41,749 nt of DNA from Bacilli bacterium (GTDB lineage: Bacteria; Bacillota_I; Bacilli_A; RFN20; CAG-826), in contig JAFUHI010000011.1 of assembly GCA_017468925.1 (NCBI GenBank), positions 1 through 41,749 of the forward strand. The letters run 5' to 3'. Position 1 is the stretch's first letter; every line of letters starts with the position of its first letter. Of this stretch, positions 8,077-16,122 are shown piece by piece. The position numbers and the translations under genes were made by a program. Below the pieces are notes generated by a model. That model had not been told where the DNA came from. It made no database searches and worked only from the letters and a program-made list of their open reading frames with translations.

Positions 8077-8112
8077 AGGGGACTCTACGCCGATGAGATG
8101 AGTCCCTTTTTT
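8077..8112 (+). terminator. Intrinsic terminator after flotillin
   Basis: GGGACTC (8079-8085) and GAGTCCC (8100-8106) form a perfect 7-bp stem, followed by TTTTTT. Confidence 0.85.
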
Positions 8113-8136
8113 GCTATGCAAATACGCAAAAAGGTC

Positions 8137-8142
8137 TATTAT
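8137..8142 (+). promoter_or_regulatory. Candidate -10 element giving a leaderless cstA-family mRNA
   Basis: TATTAT ends nine bases before the ATG at 8152, and no Shine-Dalgarno sequence lies in between. Transcription would begin at or within a few bases of the start codon. No good -35 is evident, so the call is tentative. Confidence 0.35.
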
Positions 8143-8151
8143 TAAAAAGTC

Positions 8152-9630
8152 ATGGTCACGTTTTTCATCGCTTTGGCGCTTCTAATCGGCGGATATCTTA
8201 TTTATAGCAGGGTATCAGAAAAGGTTTTCGCAATCGATGATAGAAAGACACCAGCGATCGCTAACCCAGATGGGGTTGATATCGCCCCTCTTCCCAAATG
8301 GAAGGCGTTTTTGATTGAATTACTAAATATCGCTGGGACCGGCCCGATATTCGGGGCTATAAGCGGCGCTTTATTTGGTCCAATAGTTTTTCTTTGGATT
8401 GTATTTGGCTGCATTCTTGGCGGAGCGGTCCACGATTATTTCTCCGGCATGATTTCTTCAAGAAACAACGGTGATTCCATCGTTAAATTAGCGGGTAAAT
8501 ATTCAGGAAAAGTAGTGGAGATAATCATGAGGATATTCTCCATCGTCTTGCTAATATTAGTCACCGCGGTTTTCGTTGTCTCGCCTTCGACTTTGTTGGA
8601 ATCTTTGACAAGCGGGAATGTCAAAGCCTGGATATGGATGATAATCATTTTGGGCTATTATTTCTTAAGCACGATTGTCCCAATCGATAAAGTAATTGGA
8701 AAAATATACCCAGTATTCGGCATCATTCTTATCGCAATGGCATTCGCAGTCATAATCGGGGTTATGGCACAGCCTAGTGAATATCCGATGATAGAATTAA
8801 TCGGAAATCTCCGTGATTTCTCAGAATCCAACGGCGGTCTCCCTTGGTGGCCATTTATGATGACTACCGTTGCTTGTGGGGCGGTAAGCGGATTCCACGC
8901 GACCCAATCACCGATGGTGGCAAAAGTCATCAAAAGCGAGAAAGATGGAAGACAGATATTCTATGGCGCGATGGTGGCGGAAGGTATAATCGCTTTGATA
9001 TGGGCTGCCGCAGCGATGGCGTTCTTCAAAGTCGATGGAAGCGAAGGATGGGAATTGCTTAATTCGATAGGCGGAAACTCCACGACAGTCATGGAGATAT
9101 GCAAAGGGCTATTAGGCCCAGTAGGGACAGTTTTGGCGATAATAGGGGTGGTAATATGCCCAATCACCAGCGGCGATACAGCTTTGCGAAGTTGCCGACT
9201 TATCGTAGGGGAAGTATTCAAATTAGACCAAAAGAAGATAGTAAATCGAATTATTTTAACTTTGCCTCTATTCGCCTGCGTCGTAGGCATAAGCATATGG
9301 AATTTCTTGGATCCCAATAACTTCAATATCTTGTGGCGATGGTTTGCTTGGTCAAACCAAGTCCTCGCTGCAATCGCCTTATGGGTGGCGACAGGCTATC
9401 TATATTTATCAGCGAAAAACAAGTGGCTATCTTTGTTTACGGCGATTCCCGCCCAATTCATGAGCGCGGTCGTCATCACCTATATTTTAGCGGAGCCTCA
9501 GTTCGCTTTAGGCCGATTCATCCCTTATTCCACCGCGGTAATTATAGGAGGTTCCCTATCCTTGTTATTTGGCGCTTTCTATATCTTCAAATTGCTGACG
9601 AAAAAAGATAAACCAATAGAAGATAAATAG
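8152..9630 (+). CDS. Carbon starvation CstA family transporter
   Basis: Polytopic membrane protein of 492 aa, the short Firmicutes form of the CstA family, members of which take up peptides or pyruvate. The CstA N-terminal hallmarks are present: an opening helix and RVSEKVF(A)IDD with DGVDIAPLPKWKAF, then LLNIAGTGPIFGAISGALFG (about 60-80) and GGAVHDYFSGMISSRNNGDS. Further helices run to the end, and SGFHATQSPMVAK near 250 is also typical. E. coli CstA is about 700 aa, but the shorter length is usual in Gram-positive relatives. No ribosome-binding site precedes the start; a TATTAT box nine bases upstream hints at a leaderless mRNA. It stands alone after the flotillin terminator. The substrate cannot be told from sequence. 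Confidence 0.9.
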   Translation: MVTFFIALALLIGGYLIYSRVSEKVFAIDDRKTPAIANPDGVDIAPLPKWKAFLIELLNIAGTGPIFGAISGALFGPIVFLWIVFGCILGGAVHDYFSGMISSRNNGDSIVKLAGKYSGKVVEIIMRIFSIVLLILVTAVFVVSPSTLLESLTSGNVKAWIWMIIILGYYFLSTIVPIDKVIGKIYPVFGIILIAMAFAVIIGVMAQPSEYPMIELIGNLRDFSESNGGLPWWPFMMTTVACGAVSGFHATQSPMVAKVIKSEKDGRQIFYGAMVAEGIIALIWAAAAMAFFKVDGSEGWELLNSIGGNSTTVMEICKGLLGPVGTVLAIIGVVICPITSGDTALRSCRLIVGEVFKLDQKKIVNRIILTLPLFACVVGISIWNFLDPNNFNILWRWFAWSNQVLAAIALWVATGYLYLSAKNKWLSLFTAIPAQFMSAVVITYILAEPQFALGRFIPYSTAVIIGGSLSLLFGAFYIFKLLTKKDKPIEDK

Positions 9631-9690
9631 TTTTTTTGATTAATCGACTTGATAGTAAAGGTATTTATCATCCCTTAGGACTGGCTTTTC

Positions 9691-9888
9691 TAGGAAGAGC
9701 AATTCCCCTGTCTCAATGGACAAAGATGATCACTTGACTTTGATGGATCGAGAAGATGATTTCTTGGATTTGATAAAAAAAGCAAACACGTAAACCATGT
9801 GTTGATTACGACATTCGGAATAAAGAATGGAGGATATTCCTCTGATTTCACTAACGTTAAAACGTTAGATGAACTTTTTGAAAGGTAA
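9691..9888 (+). pseudogene. C-terminal relic of an AAA-type ATPase with nuclease-like tail
   Basis: One frame ends NHVLITTFGIKNGGYSSDFT, then NVKTLDELFER and a stop at 9886. This resembles the C-terminus of a common Firmicutes/Mollicutes AAA ATPase family (about ITTFG.K.NEYS...V..LDDLF). The preceding stretch (DDHLTLMDREDDFLDLIKK) is in another frame and breaks at an A7 run (9774-9780). No upstream part of the gene remains. The perfect palindrome CTAACGTT-AA-AACGTTAG lies inside. I see no intact gene in 9631-10014. Confidence 0.4.
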
Positions 9889-9895
9889 AAACTCT

Positions 9896-9927
9896 GCCAC
9901 GAAAGCACAAAAAAACAGTTTCGTGGC
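9896..9927. other. Strong hairpin between ATPase relic and LNB phosphorylase
   Basis: GCCACGAAA (9896-9904) and TTTCGTGGC (9919-9927) form a 9-bp stem with an A-rich loop. No T tract follows on the + strand. Read on the - strand it is followed by AGAGTTTTT, which would suit a leftward terminator. It probably insulates the promoter downstream. Confidence 0.5.
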
Positions 9928-9968
9928 GGACTTTAAACCCATTTGATGATATTTGTTTTCAAAACATA

Positions 9969-9996
9969 TTCACCGAATATTTTGATTTGCTATAAT
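9969..9996 (+). promoter_or_regulatory. Promoter of the LNB phosphorylase operon
   Basis: TTCACC (9969-9974), 16 bases, then an extended -10 of the form TGCTATAAT with TATAAT at 9991-9996. AAGGAG follows and the ATG is at 10015, so the leader is short. Confidence 0.6.
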
Positions 9997-10014
9997 TTTC
10001 CTTAAGGAGAAATT

Positions 10015-12213
10015 ATGAGCGATAAATATAAAGGGCGTGTAACTATCCCGACTGATGCCACTTTCATCGATGGGACAAAGAAATATATAAAGATGTGGGG
10101 GGCGGACGCCATAAGAGATTGTGATGGAGTGTCTCTTCCAAAAGGGGCGAAAGACATTTTCGGATGCGATGTCTATAAAGCCTATTTCATCGTAAGAGAA
10201 GATAGGGAATACGCCAAAAAACATCCAGAATATTTTCAAAACGTCGCGGTGACCACCGAAAGGAAACTCGCGTTATCTTCCACCCTGGACATCGACTTGT
10301 TCGAGGATATATTCAAAGAATCACTTGAAGTGAATCTAGAGAGAAAAGAGCATTTCTGGCAGGTATATGATAGGACCTTAGGCATTGAAGTCAAAGATTG
10401 GGAATATCTAGGGAATAATATCGTAAGAATAAGAAATACGATTCCTTACCATGAATACACGGTCAATTTCTTCGCAAGAAACATTTGGGACCCAGTTCAG
10501 GTATACAATTATTTCTCCAATGATTGGAAGGATGTCCCGCACGATTTGGATATCGACCCGATATACGAAGAAGCTTTAAATCATATGTTGGAGAGGATGG
10601 AGAAGTGGTGCATAGATAACCCAGATATCACGGTGGTTAGGTTCACCACATTCTTCTACAATTTCTTCATCATTTATAAAAATGGGAAAACCCAATCACA
10701 TTGGGATTGGCATACCTATGCAATGAGCGCTTCCCCAAAGATGTTTGACGAATTCAAAAAAGAATTCGGATATGAGGTAACTCTAGAAGATATAGTCACC
10801 GCTGGGACCTACGCTTCAAGATTCGAAATTCCTAGCGAAACGACTAGGAAATACATCGATATGGTCCAAAGGAAATGCTGCGCCTGGGCTAAAATGTTCG
10901 TCGACATCGTCCATAAATATGGCAAGAAGGCCATGATGTTTGATGGGGATCATAGAATCGGGACTGAGCCATACAATCCTTATTTTCCTTCGATTGGATT
11001 AGATGCGGTGGTCGGCGCCCCGCATAGTGGCCCTTATATCCGCCTACTAAGCGATATGACGGGGATAAAATACAAAGAGGGGAGACTTAATCCTTATTTC
11101 TTCCCGAATGAATGCCCATCTGACGAATTAGGCGTGCAATATCTAAAAAACAATTACCAAAGTGAAAGAAGAGCCTTGCTAAAGAAACCAATAGATAGGA
11201 TTGGGTTCGGAGGATATTTAAAGCTCGCGGATACATATCCCTCTTTCTGCAAATTGATAAAAGAAGTCTGCGATGAATTCAGGGAGATAAGAGAAAATGT
11301 CGATGAATCCGGCTCTTTCAATTTCGTCAAAGTGGCGATAATAAGCTATTGGGGCAAACAGAATTCCTGGATGTTCAATGGCAATTTCACCGATGACACC
11401 AAGCCAGAGACCGCAGGTTATGGCACCTTATTCAATGCGATATGCGCGGAGCCAGTCGATGTCTCTTTCATCTCTTTCGATGATGTCATATCGAATAAAA
11501 TCTTACTAAATTCATTCGATGTGCTTATAAACACCGGTCTATCTGGCACTTCCTTCCAAGGAGATTATTATTGGAAGAACGAGATACTCCTAACAAAAAT
11601 CAGAGAATATGTGAGAAATGGAGGAGGGTTCGTGGGAATAGGCGATCCAAGCGGCTATCTTTTCCAAGGGAAATATTTCCAACTCGGGGATATATTAGGC
11701 GTTGAAAAAGAGAACGGCTTCACCTATAGCAAGAACAAATTCTTCGATAACATTAACCCAGTTCACTGGATAACCGACGGGTTAGATATGAGCAGGGTTA
11801 GATTTTCCCCTCGCCCAGGGACAATATATCCTCAAGGGGCAACTGTTTTGTATTGCTCGATAAACGCGAATGATCCTACCCAAAACACCGTCCAGGGCGG
11901 CAACACCTTTTTAGCGGTCAACGAATATGGGAAAGGTCGCTCGATTTATTGTTCTGGCCTCTTTGATTCCCACGAGGCTTTTAGGCTCGTATACAAGATG
12001 TTATTATGGGCAGCAGGAAAAGAAGGAGAATATAAAAAAGCCTTGTCTTCGAACCCTGTTGTCGACTGTTATTATTACGAGAAAAAGAACGCTTATGCGT
12101 TGCTAAATAATGTTTCTACGACACAAAAGACAATCTTTTATGACATAGAAGGAAAAGAAAAAGAAATGACATTGGAAGGCTATGCGATAAAATGGATAAA
12201 AATCGAGGGATGA
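10015..12213 (+). CDS. 1,3-beta-galactosyl-N-acetylhexosamine phosphorylase (GH112)
   Basis: Cytoplasmic enzyme (GLNBP/LnpA type) that phosphorolyses galacto-N-biose or lacto-N-biose to galactose 1-phosphate and the free N-acetylhexosamine, saving ATP in mucin and milk-glycan use. The 732 aa fit GH112 (about 710-755). Recognisable features are the start GRVTIPTDATFIDGTKKYIK, the TIM-barrel with VVRFTTFFYNFFIIY, SHWDWHTYAMSASPKMFDEF, and FDGDHRIGTEPYNPYFPSIG near residues 308-327. This last stretch lies where the catalytic Asp of the Bifidobacterium enzyme (D313) is expected. A beta-rich C-terminal domain follows a Rossmann-like segment (FDVLINTGLSGTSF). AAGGAG precedes the ATG. It is the first gene of an operon that also carries an alpha-mannosidase. 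Discrimination between galacto-N-biose and lacto-N-biose (or Gal-rhamnose in related clades) needs an assay. Confidence 0.92.
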   Translation: MSDKYKGRVTIPTDATFIDGTKKYIKMWGADAIRDCDGVSLPKGAKDIFGCDVYKAYFIVREDREYAKKHPEYFQNVAVTTERKLALSSTLDIDLFEDIFKESLEVNLERKEHFWQVYDRTLGIEVKDWEYLGNNIVRIRNTIPYHEYTVNFFARNIWDPVQVYNYFSNDWKDVPHDLDIDPIYEEALNHMLERMEKWCIDNPDITVVRFTTFFYNFFIIYKNGKTQSHWDWHTYAMSASPKMFDEFKKEFGYEVTLEDIVTAGTYASRFEIPSETTRKYIDMVQRKCCAWAKMFVDIVHKYGKKAMMFDGDHRIGTEPYNPYFPSIGLDAVVGAPHSGPYIRLLSDMTGIKYKEGRLNPYFFPNECPSDELGVQYLKNNYQSERRALLKKPIDRIGFGGYLKLADTYPSFCKLIKEVCDEFREIRENVDESGSFNFVKVAIISYWGKQNSWMFNGNFTDDTKPETAGYGTLFNAICAEPVDVSFISFDDVISNKILLNSFDVLINTGLSGTSFQGDYYWKNEILLTKIREYVRNGGGFVGIGDPSGYLFQGKYFQLGDILGVEKENGFTYSKNKFFDNINPVHWITDGLDMSRVRFSPRPGTIYPQGATVLYCSINANDPTQNTVQGGNTFLAVNEYGKGRSIYCSGLFDSHEAFRLVYKMLLWAAGKEGEYKKALSSNPVVDCYYYEKKNAYALLNNVSTTQKTIFYDIEGKEKEMTLEGYAIKWIKIEG

Positions 12214-12215
12214 AT

Positions 12216-13343
12216 ATGAAAAGAATCAGCGATAAAGAGAAGCTGTCGTTCATGTCGATCGTCGATAATCATGTGAGGAAATATAGGACCATCATGATAG
12301 TCTTTTCGATTTTGGTCGCAATTGCCTCTATCGGCATGATCATCTATTGGAATTACGATGAGCTATCGGCAGGGGAGGTTGGAGACAATATCTATATGGT
12401 CGCCCATGTGCTTTTCCTTGCCTCATCTTTATCGATGGTGATAGTTTTGCTATTAGATAAATATTCTTCGAAGGTCAAATTCAAGACCTTGGCCTATGCC
12501 ACCCATATTTATTCTTTTGAGCTCATAGCCTTATCAACCGTATTATGCATCCTTGATTTAAGCATCGGTTTATCGCCTTTCATCTATTTGCTAGCCTGCG
12601 TCGCCGTCGCGGGATTATTTGTGACGGAGCCTAGGTTTTTTATCGGGACGGTTGTCGTCTCCTTTCTCAGCATTCTAGTCTCTGGCATCGTTTTTAATTA
12701 TGAGTTTTTCTCGGATAAATCCTCAATCGAGGTTTTGACTGAAGATATAATCAATTTCTCAATATTCGCGGTTTTGGTGTCTTTGGTCTGTCTTCGTCAC
12801 TACACCGTCACGACCAGGGAGCATAAAGCGATGGAGAAGCTCCACACATTGACCTATTACGATGAATTGACCGGATTATTGAATGAAAGGTCATATTTGG
12901 AAGAGATTGAGAGGATAAACAAAGCCATAAGCGAAGGGAAAGAAAAGGGTTTCGCGGTCATTTTGATGGATGTCAATAACCTCAAGGCCACGAATGATGC
13001 CTATGGCCATCGTTATGGCTGCTCGCTTGTGGTGAGATGCGGACATACATTGCCTACAATTTTCTTTTCTTCGAAAATATTCCATATCGGAGGCGATGAA
13101 TTCTTGGCGATTGTTAGAGGCGATGACTATGCGGATTTCGTAGACACGATGCGAAGATATGATAGCGCCATGCTTTATTCCATCGTCCAATACGAAGGGG
13201 TTGATTTGATATTCTCGGTCGCTAGAGGATATTCCTTCTACCAAGAAGGTGATAGATATCAAGACGTCCTCCAAAGAGCGGACAAAGAGATGTATATCAA
13301 TAAGAAGGGTCTCAAAGAGAAATACAACATGAAAGGGAGATAA
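12216..13343 (+). CDS. Membrane-anchored GGDEF protein (probable diguanylate cyclase)
   Basis: Probable c-di-GMP synthase, about 375 aa. The start at 12216 is chosen because GAGGG lies seven bases upstream; ATGs at 12192 and 12210 are in frame but poorly placed. The N-terminal 190 residues form about six hydrophobic helices with short loops and no recognisable sensor domain. The GGDEF domain (about 215-375) is complete: LTYYDELTGLLNERSY, MDVNNLKATNDAYGHRYG and HIGGDEFLAIVRG with intact GGDEF at about 291-295, then ADKEMYINKKGLK. The product-inhibition I-site (RxxD five residues before GGDEF) is absent; the residues there are FFSSKIFHI. It begins right at the phosphorylase stop and is followed after one base by the repeat protein, so it is co-transcribed with glycan genes. 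Confidence 0.88.
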   Translation: MKRISDKEKLSFMSIVDNHVRKYRTIMIVFSILVAIASIGMIIYWNYDELSAGEVGDNIYMVAHVLFLASSLSMVIVLLLDKYSSKVKFKTLAYATHIYSFELIALSTVLCILDLSIGLSPFIYLLACVAVAGLFVTEPRFFIGTVVVSFLSILVSGIVFNYEFFSDKSSIEVLTEDIINFSIFAVLVSLVCLRHYTVTTREHKAMEKLHTLTYYDELTGLLNERSYLEEIERINKAISEGKEKGFAVILMDVNNLKATNDAYGHRYGCSLVVRCGHTLPTIFFSSKIFHIGGDEFLAIVRGDDYADFVDTMRRYDSAMLYSIVQYEGVDLIFSVARGYSFYQEGDRYQDVLQRADKEMYINKKGLKEKYNMKGR

Positions 13344-13344
13344 A

Positions 13345-13686
13345 ATGACAAGGATTAGAAGATTCGCTGGGAATTATTTTCTGCAATTCGATGGCAATTA
13401 CATCAGAGAATTCGGAGGAAGTATTCTATATCAATTCGACGGGAAATATCTTAGAAGATTCGGAGGCAACATCTTATATGAGATAAATGGCGATAATATC
13501 CGCGAGTTTGGAGGCCCTATCGTCCTCCAGTTCGACGGGAGAAGGATTAGAAGATTCGCAGGAAATTATATCGCCGAAGTCGATGGCAATCGTATCCGCG
13601 AATTCGCTGGCTCTTACTTATATGAGATCGATGGATTCTTATCCCATCGGGAGATGATGTGCTTAATCGCCATTCTATTTGCTTAA
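13345..13686 (+). CDS. Tandem 16-residue repeat protein (six units, RRF/REF alternation)
   Basis: Protein of 113 aa made of six 16-residue repeats (about 3-97), each of the form xIR(R/E)F(A/G)Gxxxxx(Q/E)(F/I/V)(D/N)G. Conserved Phe occurs at 7, 23, 39, 55, 71 and 87. Units 1, 3 and 5 read RRF with N after the Gly; units 2, 4 and 6 read REF with S or P, so the true period is 32 residues, three times. The C-terminal tail FLSHREMMCLIAILFA is amphipathic or hydrophobic. The repeats resemble the short beta-strand-turn repeats of so-called beta-flower proteins, but this is a recollection of pattern, not a match. GGGAG precedes the ATG. It is encoded between a GGDEF protein and an alpha-mannosidase. 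The function is unknown. Confidence 0.8.
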   Translation: MTRIRRFAGNYFLQFDGNYIREFGGSILYQFDGKYLRRFGGNILYEINGDNIREFGGPIVLQFDGRRIRRFAGNYIAEVDGNRIREFAGSYLYEIDGFLSHREMMCLIAILFA

Positions 13687-13687
13687 T

Positions 13688-15232
13688 ATGAACAAGAAAT
13701 ATCTTATTGGGAACGCCCACATCGATCCGGTGTGGCAATGGAAATACGATGAGGGGTTATCCTTAATCAAATCGACTTTTCTTTCGGCCATAAATAGGAT
13801 GGAAGAATTCCCTTCCTATGTCTTTACTTCCGCCTGCGCCTCCTATTATGAATGGATAAAAGAGTCGGAGCCGGAGATGTTTGAGACAATTAAGAAACTA
13901 GTCAAAGAAGGAAGATGGGGGTTAAGTGGAAACATGTGGGTCCAACCCGATTGCAATATCCCCACAGGCGAAAGCTTCTGCCGTCATATGCTTTATTCCG
14001 AGAGGTTTTTCCTGGAGAATTTCTCTTTCTTCCCCACAAGCGGATATAACGTCGATTCCTTTGGGCATAACGCCTCCTTGCCTCAGATATTGCGCAAAAG
14101 CGGGATGGAGAATTATGTCTATCTAAGACCAAGCTCTGAAACAGAGAATTTAAAGATGACTAAAGAAAGACTCCATATCTGGGAAGGGAATGATGGGAGC
14201 AAGGTCCTTTGCTCGCATATACCTGACGCTTATACGGGGTTAGTCAACATCGATAGGCTTAAACTAATCGAAAGCGATAAATACCCAGGCTTATTCTTCT
14301 ATGGGGTAGGCAACCATGGGGGAGGCCCAACAATCGCGATGCTAAAAGAGGTGGAAAGGCTAAGGAAAGAGAATCCAGGCTATTACCTATATAGCACGGT
14401 CGATAATTATTTCTCCAACGCAAGAAAAGAAACAAATTTATCTTCCCTAGATGTCCAAAAAGGCGATTTGCAGCACCACGCGAGCGGATGCTATAGCGCC
14501 AATAGCAAGATCAAAGCTTTGAACGCCAAAGCCGAGAAAGATATCATCCAAGCCGAGAAAATGGATGTTTTATCTTCTATTTTGACTGGAGCTAAAACCC
14601 ACGAAAAAGAGATAAAAGAAGCGTGGAAGAGCATCATGTTCAACCAATTCCACGATATTCTTGCGGGCTGCGCTATATATCCAGCCTATCAAGATGCCTA
14701 TGAAGGGTTTGGATATTCTTCGCATATCGCAAGCAAAATAACGACATTCGCTAACGAGAAGATTTCTTTTGCTATCGATACGAGCAAATATTTCTCAACT
14801 GGCGAAAGCGAGATGAAAGATAGGATGTGGGTGAAGAAGGGGGAAGGCAGCCCTTTGGTGATATTCAATCCACTTTCTTTCCCTATCAAGAGGCTTATAA
14901 AAATCGACTGCACGGTCTTAAGTAAAATCATCGATGAAGATGGGGTGAATTACCCTCTTCAAAAGACCCGCGCGGATTACACCGATGGACCATTCTACAA
15001 CGATTATCTTTTCGAATGTGAAATCCCCGCCTATGGATATAAAACATTCTTTCTCTTTGGAGAAGAAGAAAGCCAAATCGAAGAAGAAAATGAATTCGGA
15101 TTCGGGGAGAACTGGATTGAGAATTCGAAAATCAAAGTCGTCTTCTCCAAAGAAGATGGCTCCATTTCTAGCCTTTTCGATAAAAAAAGAAGGTGGAATT
15201 GGTTAGAAATGGTTTCGCAAAAGGGATATTGA
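13688..15232 (+). CDS. Alpha-mannosidase (GH38), N-terminal part, ends at a frameshift
   Basis: N-terminal catalytic half of a GH38 alpha-mannosidase, which removes alpha-linked mannose from N-glycan-type oligosaccharides. GNAHIDPVWQWKYDEG at the start carries the zinc-binding His11 and Asp13. TSACASYYEWI, GRWGLSGNMWVQPDCNIPTG and GYNVDSFGHNASLPQIL (nucleophile Asp near 122) are the family blocks. FNQFHDILAG near residue 320 marks the helical domain. The ATG at 13688 follows the stop of the repeat gene by one base, with no clear ribosome-binding site, which suggests translational coupling. At the A7 run 15182-15188 the frame is lost, giving an unrelated tail (RRWNWLEMVSQKGY). One extra A, or a -1 slip, joins it to the next entry as an 811-aa protein. 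No signal peptide is seen, so it acts in the cytoplasm. Confidence 0.88.
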   Translation: MNKKYLIGNAHIDPVWQWKYDEGLSLIKSTFLSAINRMEEFPSYVFTSACASYYEWIKESEPEMFETIKKLVKEGRWGLSGNMWVQPDCNIPTGESFCRHMLYSERFFLENFSFFPTSGYNVDSFGHNASLPQILRKSGMENYVYLRPSSETENLKMTKERLHIWEGNDGSKVLCSHIPDAYTGLVNIDRLKLIESDKYPGLFFYGVGNHGGGPTIAMLKEVERLRKENPGYYLYSTVDNYFSNARKETNLSSLDVQKGDLQHHASGCYSANSKIKALNAKAEKDIIQAEKMDVLSSILTGAKTHEKEIKEAWKSIMFNQFHDILAGCAIYPAYQDAYEGFGYSSHIASKITTFANEKISFAIDTSKYFSTGESEMKDRMWVKKGEGSPLVIFNPLSFPIKRLIKIDCTVLSKIIDEDGVNYPLQKTRADYTDGPFYNDYLFECEIPAYGYKTFFLFGEEESQIEEENEFGFGENWIENSKIKVVFSKEDGSISSLFDKKRRWNWLEMVSQKGY

Positions 15233-16122
15233 TAGACGATATCGATAATGACACTTGGGCCCATAATGTCTTTATCTTTGATAAAAAGGTTGGGGAATTC
15301 GCTTCCCCATCGTTTGAGATAATCGAAAAAGGACCTCTTAGAGCCTGCTTTAAAGTCTCCACCCATCTCAATTCATCCACGATTACCCAATATTTCTATC
15401 TAAGGAAAGGGGAGAAAGCGATTGATGTAAGATGCAATATTGATTTCCATGAGAAACATAAGATAACGAAATTATGCTTCCCATTATCTTTCCCCGCGAA
15501 AATCCGTTATAGCAGCCCATATGGCTATATCGAGAAGGAGGCGAGCGGGGAAGAAGAGATAATGCACCGTTACGTCGATTTGTACGGAAAGGATGGAATG
15601 GGTCTAGGTATCATAAACGAAAACAAATATTCTGGCTCATTTTGCGATAACGAATTCAGGATGATAATCGCTAGAAGCGCAGCCTATCTCGACCATTTTG
15701 GCAAGGAGCATCGCGATGAAAGCATGAGATATATGGACCAAGGGGAAAACGAATTCCTTTATTCGATAATCCCCCATGGAAGCTTTGAAGAAGTCATCAA
15801 AGAAGCCTATATGCTTTCCTACCCTCCTTTATTTTATAAAGAGACCCATCATAAAGGATATCTGCCTACAACCTACAAAGGGTTAGAAGTAAGCGAGAAC
15901 AACATAATCATCGAGGCGATAAAGAAGCAAGAAGATGGACTTGGATACATCATTAGGGCAAATGAAACGACAGGCAAGAAAACCAAATGTCATTTTGACT
16001 TATCGTTCTTGGATGTTTCTTTCGATATGGAATTTGGTCCGCTTGAATTCAAAACCATATTCATCTCAAATGATAAGAAGACGATAAAAGAAGTGGAGAC
16101 CAACGAGGTAATCGATAGATGA
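15193..16122 (+). CDS. Alpha-mannosidase (GH38), C-terminal part after the frameshift
   Basis: C-terminal beta domains of the same GH38 enzyme. The frame is open from the A7 run; the GTG at 15193 has no ribosome-binding site, so this piece is not likely to be translated on its own. It starts with the segment that normally continues SLFDKK, namely KKVELVRNGFAKGILIDDID, and then DTWAHNVFIF, a typical GH38 block. Further landmarks are KGPLRACFKVSTHLNSSTI and a DVRCNIDFHEKH strand. Its stop overlaps the next start as ATGA. Whether the enzyme is dead, is made by slippage on the A run, or reflects a consensus error is open. Confidence 0.8.
   Translation: MELVRNGFAKGILIDDIDNDTWAHNVFIFDKKVGEFASPSFEIIEKGPLRACFKVSTHLNSSTITQYFYLRKGEKAIDVRCNIDFHEKHKITKLCFPLSFPAKIRYSSPYGYIEKEASGEEEIMHRYVDLYGKDGMGLGIINENKYSGSFCDNEFRMIIARSAAYLDHFGKEHRDESMRYMDQGENEFLYSIIPHGSFEEVIKEAYMLSYPPLFYKETHHKGYLPTTYKGLEVSENNIIIEAIKKQEDGLGYIIRANETTGKKTKCHFDLSFLDVSFDMEFGPLEFKTIFISNDKKTIKEVETNEVIDR

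Noticed and set aside
8961..9326. Antisense frame of 121 codons in the CstA-family gene
   Set aside because: Lies wholly inside a well-supported membrane protein and has no start signals.
9846..9868. Palindrome CTAACGTT-AA-AACGTTAG as an operator of the phosphorylase operon
   Set aside because: It lies in the coding relic of an ATPase, 100 bases before the promoter, and a strong hairpin stands between.
13345..13686. CRISPR-like array suggested by regular spacing
   Set aside because: The 48-base period is coding: it preserves a 16-residue protein pattern, with no identical repeats separated by unique spacers.
15179..15192. Classical programmed -1 frameshift site
   Set aside because: A-AAA-AAG is present but not in the register of the zero frame, and no stimulatory stem-loop is obvious just downstream. 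Slippage on the A run remains possible.
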